6,097 nucleotides of DNA from Candidatus Hydrogenedentota bacterium. Its GTDB lineage: Bacteria > Hydrogenedentota > Hydrogenedentia > Hydrogenedentales > SLHB01. Position 1 is the stretch's first letter; every line of letters starts with the position of its first letter. The stretch spans positions 11,575 to 17,671 of the forward strand of contig JAHDWY010000018.1 in NCBI GenBank assembly GCA_023384315.1, in the 5' to 3' direction. The translations under genes and the position numbers were made by a program. Shown here in pieces: positions 4,307-6,097 of the stretch. The notes below the pieces were generated by a model. That model worked only from the letters and a program-made list of their open reading frames with translations, ran no database searches and was not told the origin of the DNA.

Positions 4307-6097
4307 CTATCGCAGGAATGGCAGCAGTCGGATTAGTTCCTGGCGTGCGACATCGTCGCCGGGGAATTGTTCATGGAGCGCGCGTAGTTCATGGACGAGC
4401 GATGCCACTTCCGCCTGGTCATCACACTGCTTCGCATGCTGCACGGACGCACTCAGGCCCTTGACAAAATGGACCCGAATACCTGCGTGCTCTGGGTTCT
4501 CAGCATACAGCGATCGCAGACGATCCAACAGCGCGACACGCCGGGATCGCTCATCCATCCGTCGCGCGAGACTCAACGTGCAGTAGGTCGCGCTGGCGAG
4601 CATTTCTTGAAGGGACGCGTCCTCCGAATCCGCGCTCCGAAGATTGGCAAAAGCATCGAGCAATGCCTCGCGACGATCCAGATCCCCCGCAAGGCTTGGC
4701 TTGGAAAGCGCACTGTACAGGCTGCCGATCAGACTCTCGCGGACCTGTTCATCTTCGGGCTGAGCCGCATTCAGCCGTCGCAACTCGTCGAGTACATGGT
4801 CGCATCGTTCGATGCTGTTGGAGTTGATGGCATCTTCAACCGAAATCGAGAGCGCCTCTGCGAAGGTCTCACGTAAGGGCCCATCGCTCGGATGCTCCCT
4901 ACAAAGGGTCCGCAACGATTCAAGCAACACATCGCAACGCCGATCGTCATATTGTTCCATCGCCGGTGCGAGCGCATCCAGGCATGCCGCCGCGTATGCA
5001 CAACGCAATTCCGTGTCATCGCGTGCCCCCAAATAGCCCCGGCGCGCGGCTTCGACGCAATCCTCGCTCTCTGCGACGCCGGCCGTTGGCATATCCGTTC
5101 CGTCTCTCGTTGCGCCTTCGCGCCTCACTTGTCGAATCTCTTCCCGCAATGACTCGCATTGCGCGGCATCGTCCGAGAGTCGCGCAATGAACAATTGGCC
5201 CGCCAATGCCTTTACCAGTTGCTGGCGAATTTGGGCATCGCTGGGATTCTGCGAGCGCAATTTGCGCAACTCGTCCAACAACAAATCGCGAATTGTACTT
5301 TTGCCGAATATCTCCGCGCGCTCAATGCTGTTGACCAGCCCAAACGACAATTGTATACGCACCGTCGCGTCTTCGGGGTTTGCTTTGTAAAGGTCCCACA
5401 ATTCGCGAAGCAAGTCCCGTCGTCGCGAGAGGCCGTCCTTCCACCGGGTCAGTTGCAGCGTTTTGAATAGGGCCACGGCCAACGCACCCCGCACCGAAAC
5501 GTCATGCGGGAAGTCCATCCTCAGCTCCCGTAGAAGCCCGAGCAGCGCCTTTTGTCTTTCGCGGTCGTTCAGGCCGATCGCGTGAACGAACGCAAGCCCC
5601 AATCCCCTGGCGAACTGAGCGCGAACCGCGTCGTCAAACGGATACCTTCGGTGAAGGGTGTGCAATTCGGCGAGAAGCGCATCGCGACGATCCGTATCAA
5701 ACTCGCCGGTACCCGTATCAAGCACGGTCACTAGCGCCTTCGCAAAGCGCTCCCGCACCTCCACGTCGGCGGGATCGTCCTGGTGGCGATGACGAACCAA
5801 ATCCAACCCGGCGTACATGCTCACCAGGCGATCGTATTCCGGATTCGGAAACGCGCAATCACCCGCCGCGCGCGCCGCATCCAGTTCCCGCAATCGCTCT
5901 CGGAATATGCGCCACTCGGATCCCCCCTCACGCGGCACAGTCGCATCCTGGACCGCATCGATATCGGCGATGTAGCCACGGATGCTTTCAATCTCGGGGT
6001 AATGGTCGAAGAGTGCTCGTATTTCCGCGAGCAAGACGTCACGCGCCTGCGAATCAGCGGGATCGCGAAGCGTGCTTGCAATGCGATAGAGCGCCTT
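4307..6097 (-). CDS. Large alpha-helical repeat protein with 44-residue TPR-like units, N-terminus beyond window
   Basis: The frame is open from the right edge to TAG at 4309-4307: 596 visible residues. The start lies outside the window. A TTG at 6034 is in frame but falls inside a repeat and has coding-like sequence before it, so it is not the start. The protein is built of degenerate units resembling 'RRDALLxELRxLxxxxPxDxxVRxxLxxAL', two amphipathic helices per unit joined by a Pro-x-Asp turn. In visible numbering the turn prolines, or their equivalents, fall at 34, 109, 153, 197, 241, 285, 359, 403, 447, 491, 535 and 579. The step is exactly 44 except for two longer steps of 75 and 74. I see no enzyme motif, signal peptide or membrane segment in this part. 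Such arrays usually act as protein-binding scaffolds, often attached to an N-terminal catalytic or sensor domain, which would lie upstream of 6097. It is convergent with the UROD operon and 263 bp from it, so probably independent. The exact family is not recognised. Confidence 0.85.
   Translation of the reverse strand, partial: KALYRIASTLRDPADSQARDVLLAEIRALFDHYPEIESIRGYIADIDAVQDATVPREGGSEWRIFRERLRELDAARAAGDCAFPNPEYDRLVSMYAGLDLVRHRHQDDPADVEVRERFAKALVTVLDTGTGEFDTDRRDALLAELHTLHRRYPFDDAVRAQFARGLGLAFVHAIGLNDRERQKALLGLLRELRMDFPHDVSVRGALAVALFKTLQLTRWKDGLSRRRDLLRELWDLYKANPEDATVRIQLSFGLVNSIERAEIFGKSTIRDLLLDELRKLRSQNPSDAQIRQQLVKALAGQLFIARLSDDAAQCESLREEIRQVRREGATRDGTDMPTAGVAESEDCVEAARRGYLGARDDTELRCAYAAACLDALAPAMEQYDDRRCDVLLESLRTLCREHPSDGPLRETFAEALSISVEDAINSNSIERCDHVLDELRRLNAAQPEDEQVRESLIGSLYSALSKPSLAGDLDRREALLDAFANLRSADSEDASLQEMLASATYCTLSLARRMDERSRRVALLDRLRSLYAENPEHAGIRVHFVKGLSASVQHAKQCDDQAEVASLVHELRALHEQFPGDDVARQELIRLLPFLR

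Noticed and set aside
1..6097. CRISPR array, tRNA, rRNA or prophage signals
   Set aside because: No direct-repeat and spacer pattern, no tRNA cloverleaf or rRNA signature, and no phage or integrase genes were seen on either strand.

Overview
The window looks like a piece of a GC-rich, non-model bacterial genome. The gene mix is a secreted beta-propeller glycosidase-like protein, two divergent UROD/MtaA-family proteins and an L-rhamnose mutarotase, with hairpin-pair repeats in the gaps. This mix is typical of carbohydrate-degrading members of the PVC group and neighbouring lineages (Planctomycetota, Lentisphaerota, Hydrogenedentota-like bacteria). That placement rests on gene content and repeat style alone, and no marker gene is present to fix it.

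Layout from left to right. (1) 1-1082, minus strand: a secreted beta-propeller protein whose C-terminus lies beyond the left edge. (2) 1083-1377: a divergent intergenic region with a candidate promoter for each side. Between them is a perfect 30+30 bp inverted repeat whose arms each form their own hairpin. (3) 1378-4043, plus strand: a compact three-gene operon of a UROD-like protein, an L-rhamnose mutarotase (RhaM) and a second, distant UROD-like protein. Gaps are 10 and 40 bp, and the first stop codon is embedded in the next Shine-Dalgarno. (4) 4044-4306: a convergent intergenic region holding a second hairpin-pair element of unrelated sequence but the same architecture. (5) 4307-6097, minus strand: a large alpha-helical repeat protein with a strikingly exact 44-residue period. 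Its N-terminus lies beyond the right edge.

How the genes may work together. The mutarotase interconverts the anomers of L-rhamnose, so the operon probably serves deoxy-sugar catabolism. The two UROD-fold proteins are not heme-pathway HemE. They carry the His-x-Cys motif of zinc-dependent methylcobamide methyltransferases (MtaA/MtbA type), and only the second also has the third cysteine. A working hypothesis is that the operon removes or transfers methyl groups from methylated sugars or related glycosides, with the divergent secreted protein acting on polysaccharide outside the cytoplasm. No corrinoid protein or substrate-specific methyltransferase is visible here, so this is inference. The repeat protein at the right is convergent with the operon and appears unrelated to it.
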